A stretch of 64,000 nucleotides of DNA from Treponema sp. (GTDB lineage Bacteria; Spirochaetota; Spirochaetia; Treponematales; Treponemataceae), in the NCBI GenBank assembly GCA_024690865.1, contig JAILON010000089.1:1-64000 (forward strand), read 5' to 3'. The notes beneath the pieces were generated by a model. The model saw only the letters and a program-made list of their open reading frames with translations, made no database searches and was not told the DNA's origin. Of the stretch, positions 1 through 8,316 are shown one piece after another. Within the stretch, counting starts at the first letter, position 1. Every line of letters starts with the position of its first letter. Position numbers and translations under genes: made by a program.

Positions 1-1
1 C

Positions 2-220
2 AACATCGTTCCTGGAAGCAGCAGCTCCGCGCTGAACAACGGTGGGGCCAACATCGTTCCTGGAAGCAGCAGCTCCGCGCTGAACAACGGCGGTGCCAAC
101 GTCGTTCCTGGAAGCAGCAGCTCCGCGCTGAACAACGGCGGTGCCAACGTCGTTCCTGGAAGCAGCAGTTCCTCGCTGAACAACGGCGGTTCCAACAGCG
201 TTCCTGGAAGTAGCAGTTCT
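2..220 (+). repeat. 48-bp in-frame tandem repeat, 4.5 copies
   Basis: Units begin at 2, 50, 98, 146 and 194. Each is 48 bp, i.e. 16 codons, and the differences between copies are mostly at single positions. The array continues off the left edge, so the true copy number is unknown. Confidence 0.9.
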
Positions 221-247
221 GTAATCAACTGCACCTGCTGCCAGTAA
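2..247 (+). CDS. C-terminal end of a Ser/Asn/Gly repeat protein (5' truncated)
   Basis: This reading frame is open from the window edge to a TAA at 245-247, giving the last 81 codons of a longer protein. It consists of four perfect-length 16-residue repeats (NIVPGSSSSALNNGGA with I/V and S/A changes), a partial fifth, then a distinct tail ending in NCTCCQ with three cysteines. The composition suggests an exported or surface-exposed low-complexity protein, but no domain is visible. It is followed by a strong terminator at 269-292. The start and the function cannot be seen from here. Confidence 0.75.
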   Translation, partial: NIVPGSSSSALNNGGANIVPGSSSSALNNGGANVVPGSSSSALNNGGANVVPGSSSSSLNNGGSNSVPGSSSSVINCTCCQ

Positions 248-268
248 GCCGTATAGTGCGTGATGCAA

Positions 269-292
269 GGGGGAGCGCTGCTCCCCCTTTTC
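269..292 (+). terminator. Rho-independent terminator
   Basis: An 8-bp perfect stem (GGGGGAGC / GCTCCCCC) with a 3-nt loop is followed by a TTTT run. It ends the transcript of the repeat protein. Confidence 0.85.
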
Positions 293-385
293 TATTGCTT
301 TTTTCCAGTTCTGCATATATAATTTTTTTATTGATTTGTTGATGCTGTCATCGGCGCCACTATTTGATGAAAAGGAGGAGGAGCA

Positions 386-1513
386 ATGAAAGCGAAGTAT
401 TTTTTTGCCGTGCTTGTTGCGGCCGTGTCGGTTTACTTTGCCGCTTCTGAAAACGTGACCCTCATCGACTGTACGGGAGCCAAGGTCACGGTGGACCTGC
501 CGTCCGAGGTTGTAAAGATTATAAACGACAACTACGCCACCGTACAGAATGAACTTGTTGCCAACAATGTTTCGGCCGAAACCATACGGGACGTCTCTTC
601 CCGGGTTAACACTGCCTACGGCAAGCTTTCCGACTACGGGCTGAAGTCCCTTGCGCCTATAACGGACGCCCAGGATGCCTTGAACGAGCTGTGCGGTTCT
701 GTCGTGGATGTTGTTCCCGATTCCCAGATGCAGCAGAACGTCTGGGCCAAGGCCTGGATGGGCAAGGGCTTCCATATAGGCGGTGGCGTCAATGCGGGAA
801 TCTCCTTCATGAACATCAATAGCCTGCTGGATGCCGCCAACAGCTTGGGTATGGATACGAAAGGAATTCCCGGTTCCATCCCGTTCCCGACCGCGACCGC
901 CGACATCCGCGTCGCCATGCCCTTCTTCCCGATAGACATAGGGGCAACCATGTCCCTGTTTGACACGAGAAAAATATCCGGCAGTTCTGACATATTCGAC
1001 AAGTTTGCACTGGATTTCTTCAATTTTGGCTTTGACGTGCGCTATCCGATTATAAAGCGCGGCCCGCTCAATTCCGTCCTGTCCTTGGGCGGCGGCTACT
1101 ACTATTCAAAGGGTGGAGTTTCCATAACGGATGATGATGCTTCCGCATCCCTCAAATACAAGTCCTCGACCTTCAAGATCGACGCCCAGTATTCCTTGAA
1201 GCTTGCCGTCCTCGTTCCCTTCGTGGGGGCCAGGCTCGCCTTTACCCAGTCCAGTTCCGACTGGGAAATCGATATGGACTGGAAGGACATCTATTCCGGC
1301 GAGTCCAGCTACATCGCCATGGCCCAGGACTGGGGGGTCCTGCCGACCAAATTTTCCGGTGGTGCAAAGAGCAGCTTTACGGAAGGCATACGGCCCCAGC
1401 TGTACGGCGGTATCGGTCTGGACATCCTGTGTTTTGACTTGACGGCAAGCGCCTGCTTTGATATAACCTCGCGGATTCCGTCCGTGGCCTTCAGTGCGCG
1501 GATTTCCTTCTGA
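386..1513 (+). CDS. exported beta-barrel-like protein
   Basis: 375 aa. The start has a strong Shine-Dalgarno (AAAGGAGGAGGAG) and the N-terminus is a signal peptide (MKAKYFFAVLVAAVSVYFAAS). The first ~120 residues are helical or mixed. From about residue 125 the chain alternates short strands rich in Gly, aromatic and hydroxyl residues (GGGVNAGISF, VLSLGGGYYY) and ends in FSARISF, a terminal aromatic residue as in outer-membrane barrels. I infer an outer-membrane or periplasmic protein. I do not recognise a named family; similar hypothetical exported proteins are typical of treponemes. It stands alone between two terminators. Confidence 0.75.
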   Translation: MKAKYFFAVLVAAVSVYFAASENVTLIDCTGAKVTVDLPSEVVKIINDNYATVQNELVANNVSAETIRDVSSRVNTAYGKLSDYGLKSLAPITDAQDALNELCGSVVDVVPDSQMQQNVWAKAWMGKGFHIGGGVNAGISFMNINSLLDAANSLGMDTKGIPGSIPFPTATADIRVAMPFFPIDIGATMSLFDTRKISGSSDIFDKFALDFFNFGFDVRYPIIKRGPLNSVLSLGGGYYYSKGGVSITDDDASASLKYKSSTFKIDAQYSLKLAVLVPFVGARLAFTQSSSDWEIDMDWKDIYSGESSYIAMAQDWGVLPTKFSGGAKSSFTEGIRPQLYGGIGLDILCFDLTASACFDITSRIPSVAFSARISF

Positions 1514-1533
1514 CCTCGTGTTTTTTTGATGAA

Positions 1534-1572
1534 AAAGGGCGGATGCGAGCCTTGCCTTGCATCCGCCCTTTA
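1534..1572. terminator. bidirectional-looking terminator
   Basis: A 13-bp perfect stem (AAAGGGCGGATGC / GCATCCGCCCTTT) with a 12-nt loop and A/T tracts on both sides. It closes the transcript of the exported protein. Confidence 0.8.
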
Positions 1573-1581
1573 TGCTATACT
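1552..1581 (+). promoter_or_regulatory. possible promoter TTGCCT-18-TATACT, 9 nt before GTG
   Basis: TTGCCT at 1552-1557 and TATACT at 1576-1581 have 18 bp between them. The -35 lies in the loop of the preceding terminator. The start codon at 1591 would be at about +3. Confidence 0.4.
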
Positions 1582-1590
1582 TAAAAGACT

Positions 1591-2400
1591 GTGGACAACG
1601 AGAAGATAAAGGATATGCTGCTGGACATACAGGACTCCAAACTGGAGTTTTCCGTGGTGCAGTCCGGCAAGGAAAGCAAGAGGGTGAACGGCCTGTACAA
1701 GCCGGATACCCGCGAAATCCTCCTGCACAACAAGAATTTTAAGACCGACAACCAGTTGGTGTACACCGCTGTCCACGAATATGTCCATCACCTCGTTTTT
1801 GAAGAGCAGATTGCCCAGAATGGAGGCAGGGAGCCTCCCCACCAGGCCCGGAGCCATACCCGCTACTTCTGGGCGAAGTTCAATGCCCTGCTTGAAATTG
1901 CCGAACAAAAGGGCTACTACAGGATGCAGCTTTCCGATTCCCCGGAGCTGGAGGCCCTGACCAAGGAAATCAGAGAGAAGTACATAGCCCCGAACGGCCA
2001 TCTGATGATTGAATTCGGAAGGGCGCTCGTACGTGCGCAGGGCCTGTGCGAACAGGCGAACATCCGCTACGAGGACTACATAGACCGCGTCCTGCAGTTG
2101 CCCCGCACTGCCGCCAGGTCGATGCAGCAGGTCAGCGTGCTTCCCGATGCCGATGCGGACATGGGTTTTGAAAACATGAAGATTGTCGCGGGGACCCGCA
2201 AGGCCGACGAGCGTGCCAAAGTTACGGAGGCAATCAAGGCGGGGAAGAGCCCTGATTCTGTCATAGCGATGATGAAGAAAAAGTCGAGCGAAGTTGATCC
2301 AAAAGTCAAACTGGAAAAGGAGCGGGACCGTCTGACCAGGACGATCAGCGAACTTACAGCACGTCTTGAATATGTGGAGGAAAGTCTTGCGAGTTTATAA
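1591..2400 (+). CDS. putative zinc-dependent hydrolase-like protein (HEYVHH motif)
   Basis: 269 aa with a GTG start. Residues about 61-66 read HEYVHH inside a helix preceded by VYTAV, the HExxH zinc-binding signature of zincins. A downstream SHTRYFWAKF segment may supply a third ligand. The last ~40 residues (VKLEKERDRLTRTISEL) are a probable coiled coil. There is no signal peptide, so it is likely cytoplasmic. No Shine-Dalgarno precedes the GTG; a TATACT box ends 9 nt before it (see 1552-1581), so a near-leaderless message is possible. The zincin fold is inferred from the motif only. The following exported-protein gene starts inside its 3' end. Confidence 0.7.
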   Translation: MDNEKIKDMLLDIQDSKLEFSVVQSGKESKRVNGLYKPDTREILLHNKNFKTDNQLVYTAVHEYVHHLVFEEQIAQNGGREPPHQARSHTRYFWAKFNALLEIAEQKGYYRMQLSDSPELEALTKEIREKYIAPNGHLMIEFGRALVRAQGLCEQANIRYEDYIDRVLQLPRTAARSMQQVSVLPDADADMGFENMKIVAGTRKADERAKVTEAIKAGKSPDSVIAMMKKKSSEVDPKVKLEKERDRLTRTISELTARLEYVEESLASL

Positions 2401-3364
2401 TGCCGTTTCGTGTGCAGCACTGTGTTTATTGGTCGCGACCGCCGGAGTTGCGGACGACTCGCTGTGGAATATGTCCATGCCGACCATAGAGTCTCCTTCG
2501 TTGGGAACGGGTTTTTATACGCCGTCGGTGGGTCCCAGTCCCTTCATGTCCGGAAGGAGCAGCGGGGACAGTCCCGTGGGCGGAAGCGGCAGTTCCAGCA
2601 GTTCCAAGTCCGCCGGCCAGGCGCCGTCGCAGGCCTCTGAGACGGTGGCCGCCGTTTCCAGCCTTCCCCGGACATTCCGCAACAGCATTTCGGCCCGCGA
2701 TATGGAGGACATGGATTCCCTTGGGCTTCTGGGCGGACTTTCGGGAATACTTTCGGAAGGATATGGCTCTTCCCTGTATTCGCGCACTTCCTCGGCGGCC
2801 ACGGCGCTGGAACGGACGGAAGAGACGAACCGCCTTTTGAACCGCGTCCTTGAAAAGATGGAGGAGCTGAAGGAGAAGGGCGAGGCTTCCCGGCCCGCCT
2901 CCAGTTCCGCTCCCATGGCGACGCTGGTTTCGGATGAGGCGGACACTGCCTCCTCCCCGTCGGGAAATGGAACTGCCCCTTCTACGGTGCGGAACCGGTC
3001 CAGGATCCTGCGCTTTGCGGTGAACGGATACAATATCCTCCGTACCTGCCGGACGGTCTACATCTCCGATGTGCAGGACGATGGGACTTTCCTTGTGACG
3101 GGCGACAGGCGCTATATGAGCGACGGCCAGACGAGGAGCGAAACCTTCCACATTCTGTTCAGGACGAAGCTGGATGCTTCGGCATTGCGCGAGTACGATG
3201 CCGCCACCGCGGTGACCCAGGACAGCTACAATCCCAATTCCTTCGTCTATCAGCTTTCCAAGCGGAGCAACATGATGGCTTCCCGCACGGGCAATTTGGT
3301 TTCGATGCGGACGGAAGATCCCGACTGGAGGCTGGAGCTTTTGATCGACCTTGGTGAGAGGTAG
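2387..3364 (+). CDS. exported protein of unknown function
   Basis: About 325 aa from the TTG at 2387, chosen because GGAGG at 2376-2380 is correctly spaced before it; an in-frame ATG at 2372 has no such site. It overlaps the end of the zincin-like gene by 14 nt, so the two are probably translationally coupled. The N-terminus is a signal peptide (LRVYNAVSCAALCLLVATAG). A Ser/Pro/Gly-rich region spans ~45-90, a short helical segment with acidic and basic runs (LEKMEELKEKGEAS) follows, and the C-terminal ~130 residues form a compact, better-conserved-looking domain (RILRFAVNGYNILRTCRTVY onward). I cannot name the family; it resembles conserved treponemal hypotheticals. Confidence 0.7.
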   Translation: MRVYNAVSCAALCLLVATAGVADDSLWNMSMPTIESPSLGTGFYTPSVGPSPFMSGRSSGDSPVGGSGSSSSSKSAGQAPSQASETVAAVSSLPRTFRNSISARDMEDMDSLGLLGGLSGILSEGYGSSLYSRTSSAATALERTEETNRLLNRVLEKMEELKEKGEASRPASSSAPMATLVSDEADTASSPSGNGTAPSTVRNRSRILRFAVNGYNILRTCRTVYISDVQDDGTFLVTGDRRYMSDGQTRSETFHILFRTKLDASALREYDAATAVTQDSYNPNSFVYQLSKRSNMMASRTGNLVSMRTEDPDWRLELLIDLGER

Positions 3365-3369
3365 CCGGG

Positions 3370-4074
3370 GTGGAGGACAGGCTTTCTTCCGGACTGGAAA
3401 AACTGGGCCTTGCCGCCAGTGAACGGCAGCTTGCCCAGTTGCGCCAGTACGCCCGCATGGTCTTGGAATTCAACAAGGGATACAACTTGATGAAGGCCAA
3501 AGACGAGGACGAGATGGTCGTGAACCACCTGTTGGACAGCCTTGCCGCCCTGGGACACATCCGGGGCCTTGCGGATGGCCTTCCTTTATCACCTTCCCAG
3601 TCTCAGGGCCGTGCGGACTCGATTCCCGCCGCTACGGCGTCCATTGCCGACATTGGCAGCGGGGGTGGTTGCCCCGGGATTCCGCTTGCCATCATGCTTG
3701 ACGGCTACGGCTTCACGCTGGTGGAGCGGATGGAAAAGCGGGTGTTGTTTCTGGAAGACGTCCGCAGGCAGCTGGACTTGCAGAACGTCAGTATACTGCC
3801 CGTGCAGGCAGAGAAAGTTCCCCCCGAAAGTTTTGCCGTTACCGTTTTCCGCGCCTTCCATCCCTTTGACCGCAAGACCACACGGACGCTCCTTTCCCTT
3901 ACGAAGGAGGGGGGCTTCATAGCCGCCTACAAGGCCCGGTCCGAAAAGATTGCCGCCGAAATGGAGTCCGTGAAAGATTTGATTCCATCCTACCAGAAGA
4001 TATCCCTTTCTGTTCCATTCCTTGAAGACCACGAGCGCAACCTTGTGGTGCTGCAGAAGCTGCCGAAAAAATAG
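3370..4074 (+). CDS. rsmG: 16S rRNA (guanine-527-N7)-methyltransferase RsmG
   Basis: 234 aa with a GTG start, 5 nt after the previous stop. RsmG (GidB) methylates G527 of 16S rRNA with S-adenosylmethionine. The N-terminal helical part contains NKGYNLMKAKDEDEMVVNH and LLDSLAAL, matching the family's NLT..hHllDSL block. Residues 92-105 (IADIGSGGGCPGIP) are the SAM-binding motif I. A Pro/Ser/Ala-rich stretch at ~66-91 is longer than usual for the family and looks like a lineage insertion. It ends the gene group that begins at 1591. Confidence 0.93.
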   Translation: MEDRLSSGLEKLGLAASERQLAQLRQYARMVLEFNKGYNLMKAKDEDEMVVNHLLDSLAALGHIRGLADGLPLSPSQSQGRADSIPAATASIADIGSGGGCPGIPLAIMLDGYGFTLVERMEKRVLFLEDVRRQLDLQNVSILPVQAEKVPPESFAVTVFRAFHPFDRKTTRTLLSLTKEGGFIAAYKARSEKIAAEMESVKDLIPSYQKISLSVPFLEDHERNLVVLQKLPKK

Positions 4075-4174
4075 CCGGCGAGAGGGATGTGCAGGCGGCT
4101 GTCCCTTTTGAAATGCCTGTTTGAATTTTGGATATCTGCCGAAAATGAGGGTAACGAAAAAGGTTGTATAACGT

Positions 4175-5794
4175 ATGCCCAAAAAAAAGAATCAACAGGT
4201 CAATCAGCTGGAAACCGTAGGAGTGGATGACGTGCTCAATTTAACTTCTGTCAACGAGTCCTTCAATATGGACGAGCTTGACAACTGGACGACGACTGTC
4301 GGTTTGGTACAATCCATAGTGAAATTTGTAGAAAACGAAATACCCTCATGCTCGGTTCACCTGTTTTTTCATTCTGCGGAATTCCATGAGTACCGGGAAA
4401 TAGACAGGGAGGGGATAACCTCTTTCTCTGACGATTCCATCTTCATCGGCTGCCTTTCCATGGTGACTGAGCTTATCCCGTTGGAAAAGATGTTCCTGGA
4501 CTTCCAGATTGACGACCCCATGATAAACGAGGTCATGCGGGCCCTTTACAACGGCCGCTACCTGGTTCCGATTGTCCACGGCTTTGAGATGATTTCCTTC
4601 CTGCTCATCTGCGCCAAGGATCCGGCCCAGGAAGAGATCTTGACTGACGAAAACAAGGACATGCTGAACCGCCTGTCCACCAAGATCCAGATAAACCTCT
4701 ATGCGGCTTCGGTGGCAACGCGGGGACAGAAGGAGCTGCTGAGGATAGCCGAATATCCGTTCATCCTCCAGAAGCACGAGGATTTGAACGCCGTCAATAC
4801 GAGCCTGTTCAACGACATCAAGAAGGAAATTTCGTTCAACAAGGGCGTGGCCTACCGCTACATCGATGCGGCCCACAGCCTTTCTCCCTTTGCCTACTAT
4901 AAGGTTGACGAGGACAAGGTCCCCAACCTGCGCGTGGGGGAGGGCATTTCCGGCCAGGTCTTCCAGACTTGGAAGCCGATTTTCGTTCCCGACCGGAAGG
5001 GGCATCCTGCCTATTCCCTGATGAAGGAGGAATCCTTCTTGGACGATTCCATCATCAGCGTTCCCTTCGGCACCAACCAGGAGCGGCTGGGGGTCATCAC
5101 GATTTCACGGCGCAAGAGCAGCAACAAGGAGTCCTTCAGCCTGGAGCACCAGTACATGATGCAGATAGCCTCCTCGTTCTTTGCGGTGGAGACGATCAAC
5201 CGCAAGCTGTACCAGCAGCTGGAAAACAACGAGATGCGCTTCGTCAAGGGGCTTACCCATACCCTTGAGGAGAAGGACAAGTACACGCAGGGACATTCCG
5301 ATCGGGTTGCCAAGTACAGCGTTGCGATCGGTAAGCGGATGGGCTACGACCCCACCCGGCTCAAGCTGCTCAACTACGGAGCGCAGCTGCACGACATTGG
5401 CAAGATAGGAATTTCCGACGACATCATCAACAAGCCCGACAAGCTGTCCGACGAGGAGTTCAAGACCATAAAGAACCACACGGACTTGGGCTACAATATA
5501 CTTGCCGCCAATCCGTATTTTGACAAGGTGAAGGAATTCGTCCTGTACCACCATGAGACTTTGGACGGGAAGGGCTATCACCACATTATGGGCGACAAGA
5601 TACCTGAGGAGGCGATGGTCATAAGCTGCGCCGACATCTACGACGCGCTGACTTCCGACCGCTCCTACCGCAAGGCCCTTGAACGCAAGCAGGCCCTGCA
5701 GATTCTTGCGACGAACATCGGCACGCACTTTACGCAGGAAATCTACGACGCCTTTGTCCAGTACCTGAAGGATGATGCTCCGACCGAGGCGTAG
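4175..5794 (+). CDS. GAF and HD-GYP domain protein (putative c-di-GMP phosphodiesterase, GYH variant)
   Basis: 539 aa. Residues ~20-180 are an uncharacterised sensory region, ~190-345 resemble a GAF domain (LRVGEGISGQVF, ISVPFGTNQERLGVI), and ~350-520 are an HD-GYP domain. HDIGKIG near residue 406 provides the metal-binding HD, and GHSDRVAKY and DRSYRKAL are present. The diagnostic motif reads HHETLDGKGYHHIMGDKIP: the third residue of GYP is His and the following loop is altered. HD-GYP proteins hydrolyse c-di-GMP; whether this variant does is uncertain. No transmembrane segment is seen. Its stop codon lies inside a 15-bp hairpin. Confidence 0.88.
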   Translation: MPKKKNQQVNQLETVGVDDVLNLTSVNESFNMDELDNWTTTVGLVQSIVKFVENEIPSCSVHLFFHSAEFHEYREIDREGITSFSDDSIFIGCLSMVTELIPLEKMFLDFQIDDPMINEVMRALYNGRYLVPIVHGFEMISFLLICAKDPAQEEILTDENKDMLNRLSTKIQINLYAASVATRGQKELLRIAEYPFILQKHEDLNAVNTSLFNDIKKEISFNKGVAYRYIDAAHSLSPFAYYKVDEDKVPNLRVGEGISGQVFQTWKPIFVPDRKGHPAYSLMKEESFLDDSIISVPFGTNQERLGVITISRRKSSNKESFSLEHQYMMQIASSFFAVETINRKLYQQLENNEMRFVKGLTHTLEEKDKYTQGHSDRVAKYSVAIGKRMGYDPTRLKLLNYGAQLHDIGKIGISDDIINKPDKLSDEEFKTIKNHTDLGYNILAANPYFDKVKEFVLYHHETLDGKGYHHIMGDKIPEEAMVISCADIYDALTSDRSYRKALERKQALQILATNIGTHFTQEIYDAFVQYLKDDAPTEA

Positions 5795-5930
5795 CCCTTG
5801 AGGCTACGCCTCGGTCAATGAGCCCCCAAGACCCTTGCGGGACTTGGGGGCTCACGGTATAGGGCTTCTACACAAGGTCCTGTCGGGGACTTTGCACCTC
5901 GCGGGTAGCCCTTGAGGCTACGCCTCGGTC
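5782..5930. repeat. hairpins and a duplicated 26-bp palindromic element after the HD-GYP gene
   Basis: A 15-bp perfect hairpin (arms 5782-5796 and 5802-5816) contains the TAG stop of the upstream gene. A second hairpin has 12-bp arms at 5819-5830 and 5843-5854 (TGAGCCCCCAAG). The right part of the first hairpin, 26 bp at 5791-5816, recurs exactly at 5905-5930. Neither hairpin has a clear T run, so they look like REP-type elements that may also limit readthrough. Confidence 0.8.
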
Positions 5931-5960
5931 GGAGCACTTCCGTAGGGGTGCTGCCGCGGT

Positions 5961-6413
5961 TTAATAGCGCGAGTTGAGCAGGATTTTCTTGTGGGTGGCG
6001 TTTTTTACGAGGCGGAAGAGGATGTGGTTTAGGCAGATGATGAGCAGCATCCAGAGTATGTAGAAAAAAATGCACATGGGCAGGAAGAATACGCTGTCGC
6101 CCGGCATGAAGCCCCCCGTCAGCTTCAGGTAGACTATGAGCATGATGATGGGAATCAGGAATATCTCCAGCAGCCAGACGATCTTGCCCCGTTTGGTCAG
6201 CAGGTAGTCCAGTACCATCCGCTTGCCGTCTACGGAGAAGTAGCCCGTCACCAGCATTCCTATACAGCTTATGGGCTTGAGCGTGAACATGCTGGAAAAG
6301 AAGATACCCGTGCACAGCTTGCCGTCCGCAATCTTTTTCAGCCTGCCCACCACTTCTTCGGGGCTCTGGGGAAAAATCTCATATTCCTCGTGTTCGACCG
6401 GAAAGAACGTCAT
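5961..6413 (-). CDS. small membrane protein of unknown function
   Basis: 150 aa. Its ATG overlaps the stop of the GtrA-like gene by 4 nt (ATGA), so the two are co-translated. A soluble N-terminal ~40 residues is followed by hydrophobic stretches at ~40-60, ~83-100 (WLLEIFLIPIIMLIVYL) and ~108-130 (VFFLPMCIFFYILWMLLIIC), then a basic C-terminus. I do not recognise the family. Pairing with a GtrA protein suggests a role in membrane or glycolipid processes, which is inference. Confidence 0.7.
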   Translation of the reverse strand: MTFFPVEHEEYEIFPQSPEEVVGRLKKIADGKLCTGIFFSSMFTLKPISCIGMLVTGYFSVDGKRMVLDYLLTKRGKIVWLLEIFLIPIIMLIVYLKLTGGFMPGDSVFFLPMCIFFYILWMLLIICLNHILFRLVKNATHKKILLNSRY

Positions 6414-7000
6414 GCAGCCCCTTCCGCCTTCTTAAACACGAAGAGCTTGCTGATGACATAGTTCAGCACGATAATGACGAATTGGGCAAAGAGCTTGGCG
6501 ATGAGGTCCCACGATCCCCTGGTGAACACCGGCACGGTGGCGGGAATCCCCTCTCCGTCAGGCCCCGCGATAAGAATCTCTTTCAGAGGGGAGTAGGGGA
6601 GCAGGTCGTTGTAAATGCGGTCTCCCAGCCAGGTGATGAATACGAATACGATGGCCTCCTCCACGATGAGAGTGAAGACCCGTCCTCCAAAGAAAGCCGC
6701 CAGTTCCTTGACGAGGCCGGACGTGTTTTTGGTCTGCGACTGGAACACCCAGGTCTTGTTTGTGAAATACTGGAAAAGGACGCAGATTACCCAGCAGACT
6801 GCGGTTGCGAGTCCTTCCTGCATCCCCAGCTTGGTATGGGTCAGGAAGAAGAGCAGCATGTTCAGGAAAAATGCCAGTCCCCCGAAGAAGAGGTAGAGCA
6901 GGACTTCCCGGTGCTTGTCAAAGAAAGGCTGGAAAATCCGCAGGACGGGCAGCCCCATCAGCTTGTCGAATATGTCCTTCTTGTGTTCTGTCTCTGTCAT
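6410..7000 (-). CDS. GtrA-family membrane protein
   Basis: 196 aa with four predicted membrane segments. The first pair carries the GtrA signature (LLYLFFGGLAFFLNMLLFF and CWVICVLFQYFTNKTWVF, including the conserved N-K-x-W-x-F). GtrA proteins are small four-helix membrane proteins linked to flipping or transfer of lipid-linked sugars; the substrate cannot be inferred. There is an insertion between helices 3 and 4 (~135-165) and a final segment FAQFVIIVLNYVISKLFVF that fits the family end. It is divergently transcribed from the antiporter gene. Confidence 0.85.
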   Translation of the reverse strand: MTETEHKKDIFDKLMGLPVLRIFQPFFDKHREVLLYLFFGGLAFFLNMLLFFLTHTKLGMQEGLATAVCWVICVLFQYFTNKTWVFQSQTKNTSGLVKELAAFFGGRVFTLIVEEAIVFVFITWLGDRIYNDLLPYSPLKEILIAGPDGEGIPATVPVFTRGSWDLIAKLFAQFVIIVLNYVISKLFVFKKAEGAA

Positions 7001-7035
7001 ACCGTGTTATATCCTTCTATATCTTTCCATTATAA

Positions 7036-7064
7036 TTGAATTTGCCCATAAAAGTCTATATAAT
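7036..7064 (+). promoter_or_regulatory. promoter TTGAAT-17-TATAAT, 7 nt before ATG 7072
   Basis: TTGAAT at 7036-7041, a 17-bp spacer and TATAAT at 7059-7064. The usual initiation point, 7 nt past the -10, falls next to the ATG at 7072. No Shine-Dalgarno is present. An upstream ATG at 7063 overlaps the -10 box and so cannot be on this transcript. Confidence 0.7.
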
Positions 7065-7071
7065 GAGTGGC

Positions 7072-8286
7072 ATGGACACTTTGGATATACTCAGGCAGTT
7101 AGCCATAATCATCATATTCGCGAAGCTCTTCGGCCTTGTCGCCCGCAAGCTCCACGCCCCCCAGGTCGCGGGGGAAATCATCGCGGGGCTGGCCATAGGG
7201 CCAAGCCTGCTTGGCTGGGTGCAAAGCTCCGCCTTCCTTTCGGGCATGTCGGAAATCGGCGTCATCATGCTGATGTTCAATGCGGGCCTTGGAACCAACA
7301 TCAAGGACCTCAAGAAGTCCGGCGTCAAGGCGACCATCATCGCCTGCGTGGGGGTGGCCGTTCCCCTTGTGGCGGGAACCTTCCTCTTCATGTTCTTCTA
7401 CGGCTTTGACCAGCCGGGAACGGAGGAGTTCTACCGTGCCCTCTACATCGGCACGATCCTGACCGCGACTTCCGTCAGCATCACCGTCCAGACCCTCAAG
7501 GAGCTGGGCAAGCTGCAGAACTTCATCGGCACGACGGTGATGAGCGCGGCCATCATCGACGACGTCATCGGAATCATCGTCGTCACCCTCGTCATCGGCT
7601 TCAAGGATCCTTCCGCCGGGGTCGGCAAGGTAATCGTGCAGACCCTGCTTTTCTTCGCCTTCGCCCTCGTGTTCGGGGTTGCCTTTCACAAGGTCTTCAA
7701 GCTCTTTGAGAAGCGATACGTCCACACGCGGCGGATTCCCATCGTGGGACTGGCCCTCGCGTTCAGCCTGTCCTACATCGCCCAGCGCTTTTTCAGCGTC
7801 GCCGACATCACCGGGGCCTACATCGCCGGGGTCATCCTCTGCTCGACGAAAGATTCCAGCTACATCGCCCGCAAGATGGACATCAACTCCTACATGCTCT
7901 TCGGGCCTATCTTCTTTGCCTCGATCGGCTTGCAGACGAACATAAGGACGGTGGACTCGTCCGTCATCCTCTTCTCGCTTGCCTTCGTCGTCGTCGGCAT
8001 GCTGTCCAAGGTCATCGGCTGCGGGGGCATCTCGCGGCTTCTGGGATTCAACACGCTGGACAGCCTCAAAATCGGCTGCGGCATGATGACCCGCGGCGAG
8101 GTCGCCCTTATCGTCGCCCAGCGGGGGCTTGCGGCGGGACTTCTGGAGCACTCCTTCTTCACTGCGGTCATCCTGCTGATTATCGTCAGCTCCATCCTGA
8201 CCCCGGTCATCCTGAAGGCCGTCTACGCGTTGGACAAGGAAGCCCCGTCGGGCGGACCTGTTCCTGCTGGGGCGTTGCAAGCCTAG
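7072..8286 (+). CDS. CPA2-family cation/proton antiporter (Kef/NapA type)
   Basis: 404 aa from the ATG at 7072, preferred because the -10 box covers the ATG at 7063. The chain has about 12 membrane segments and lacks the RCK/TrkA-N C-terminal domain of full Kef proteins. Family landmarks are LHAPQVAGEIIAGLAIGPSLLG near the N-terminus, EIGVIMLMFNAGLGTNI, the TATSVSITVQTLKELG and AAIIDDVIGII helices with the ion-binding Asp pair, and GCGMMTRGEVALIVAQRGL near the end. It would exchange Na+ or K+ for protons across the inner membrane. The promoter suggests a leaderless mRNA. Confidence 0.9.
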   Translation: MDTLDILRQLAIIIIFAKLFGLVARKLHAPQVAGEIIAGLAIGPSLLGWVQSSAFLSGMSEIGVIMLMFNAGLGTNIKDLKKSGVKATIIACVGVAVPLVAGTFLFMFFYGFDQPGTEEFYRALYIGTILTATSVSITVQTLKELGKLQNFIGTTVMSAAIIDDVIGIIVVTLVIGFKDPSAGVGKVIVQTLLFFAFALVFGVAFHKVFKLFEKRYVHTRRIPIVGLALAFSLSYIAQRFFSVADITGAYIAGVILCSTKDSSYIARKMDINSYMLFGPIFFASIGLQTNIRTVDSSVILFSLAFVVVGMLSKVIGCGGISRLLGFNTLDSLKIGCGMMTRGEVALIVAQRGLAAGLLEHSFFTAVILLIIVSSILTPVILKAVYALDKEAPSGGPVPAGALQA

Positions 8287-8316
8287 CGGCATTTGTCCGG
8301 AAGACTTGCTCCGGAA

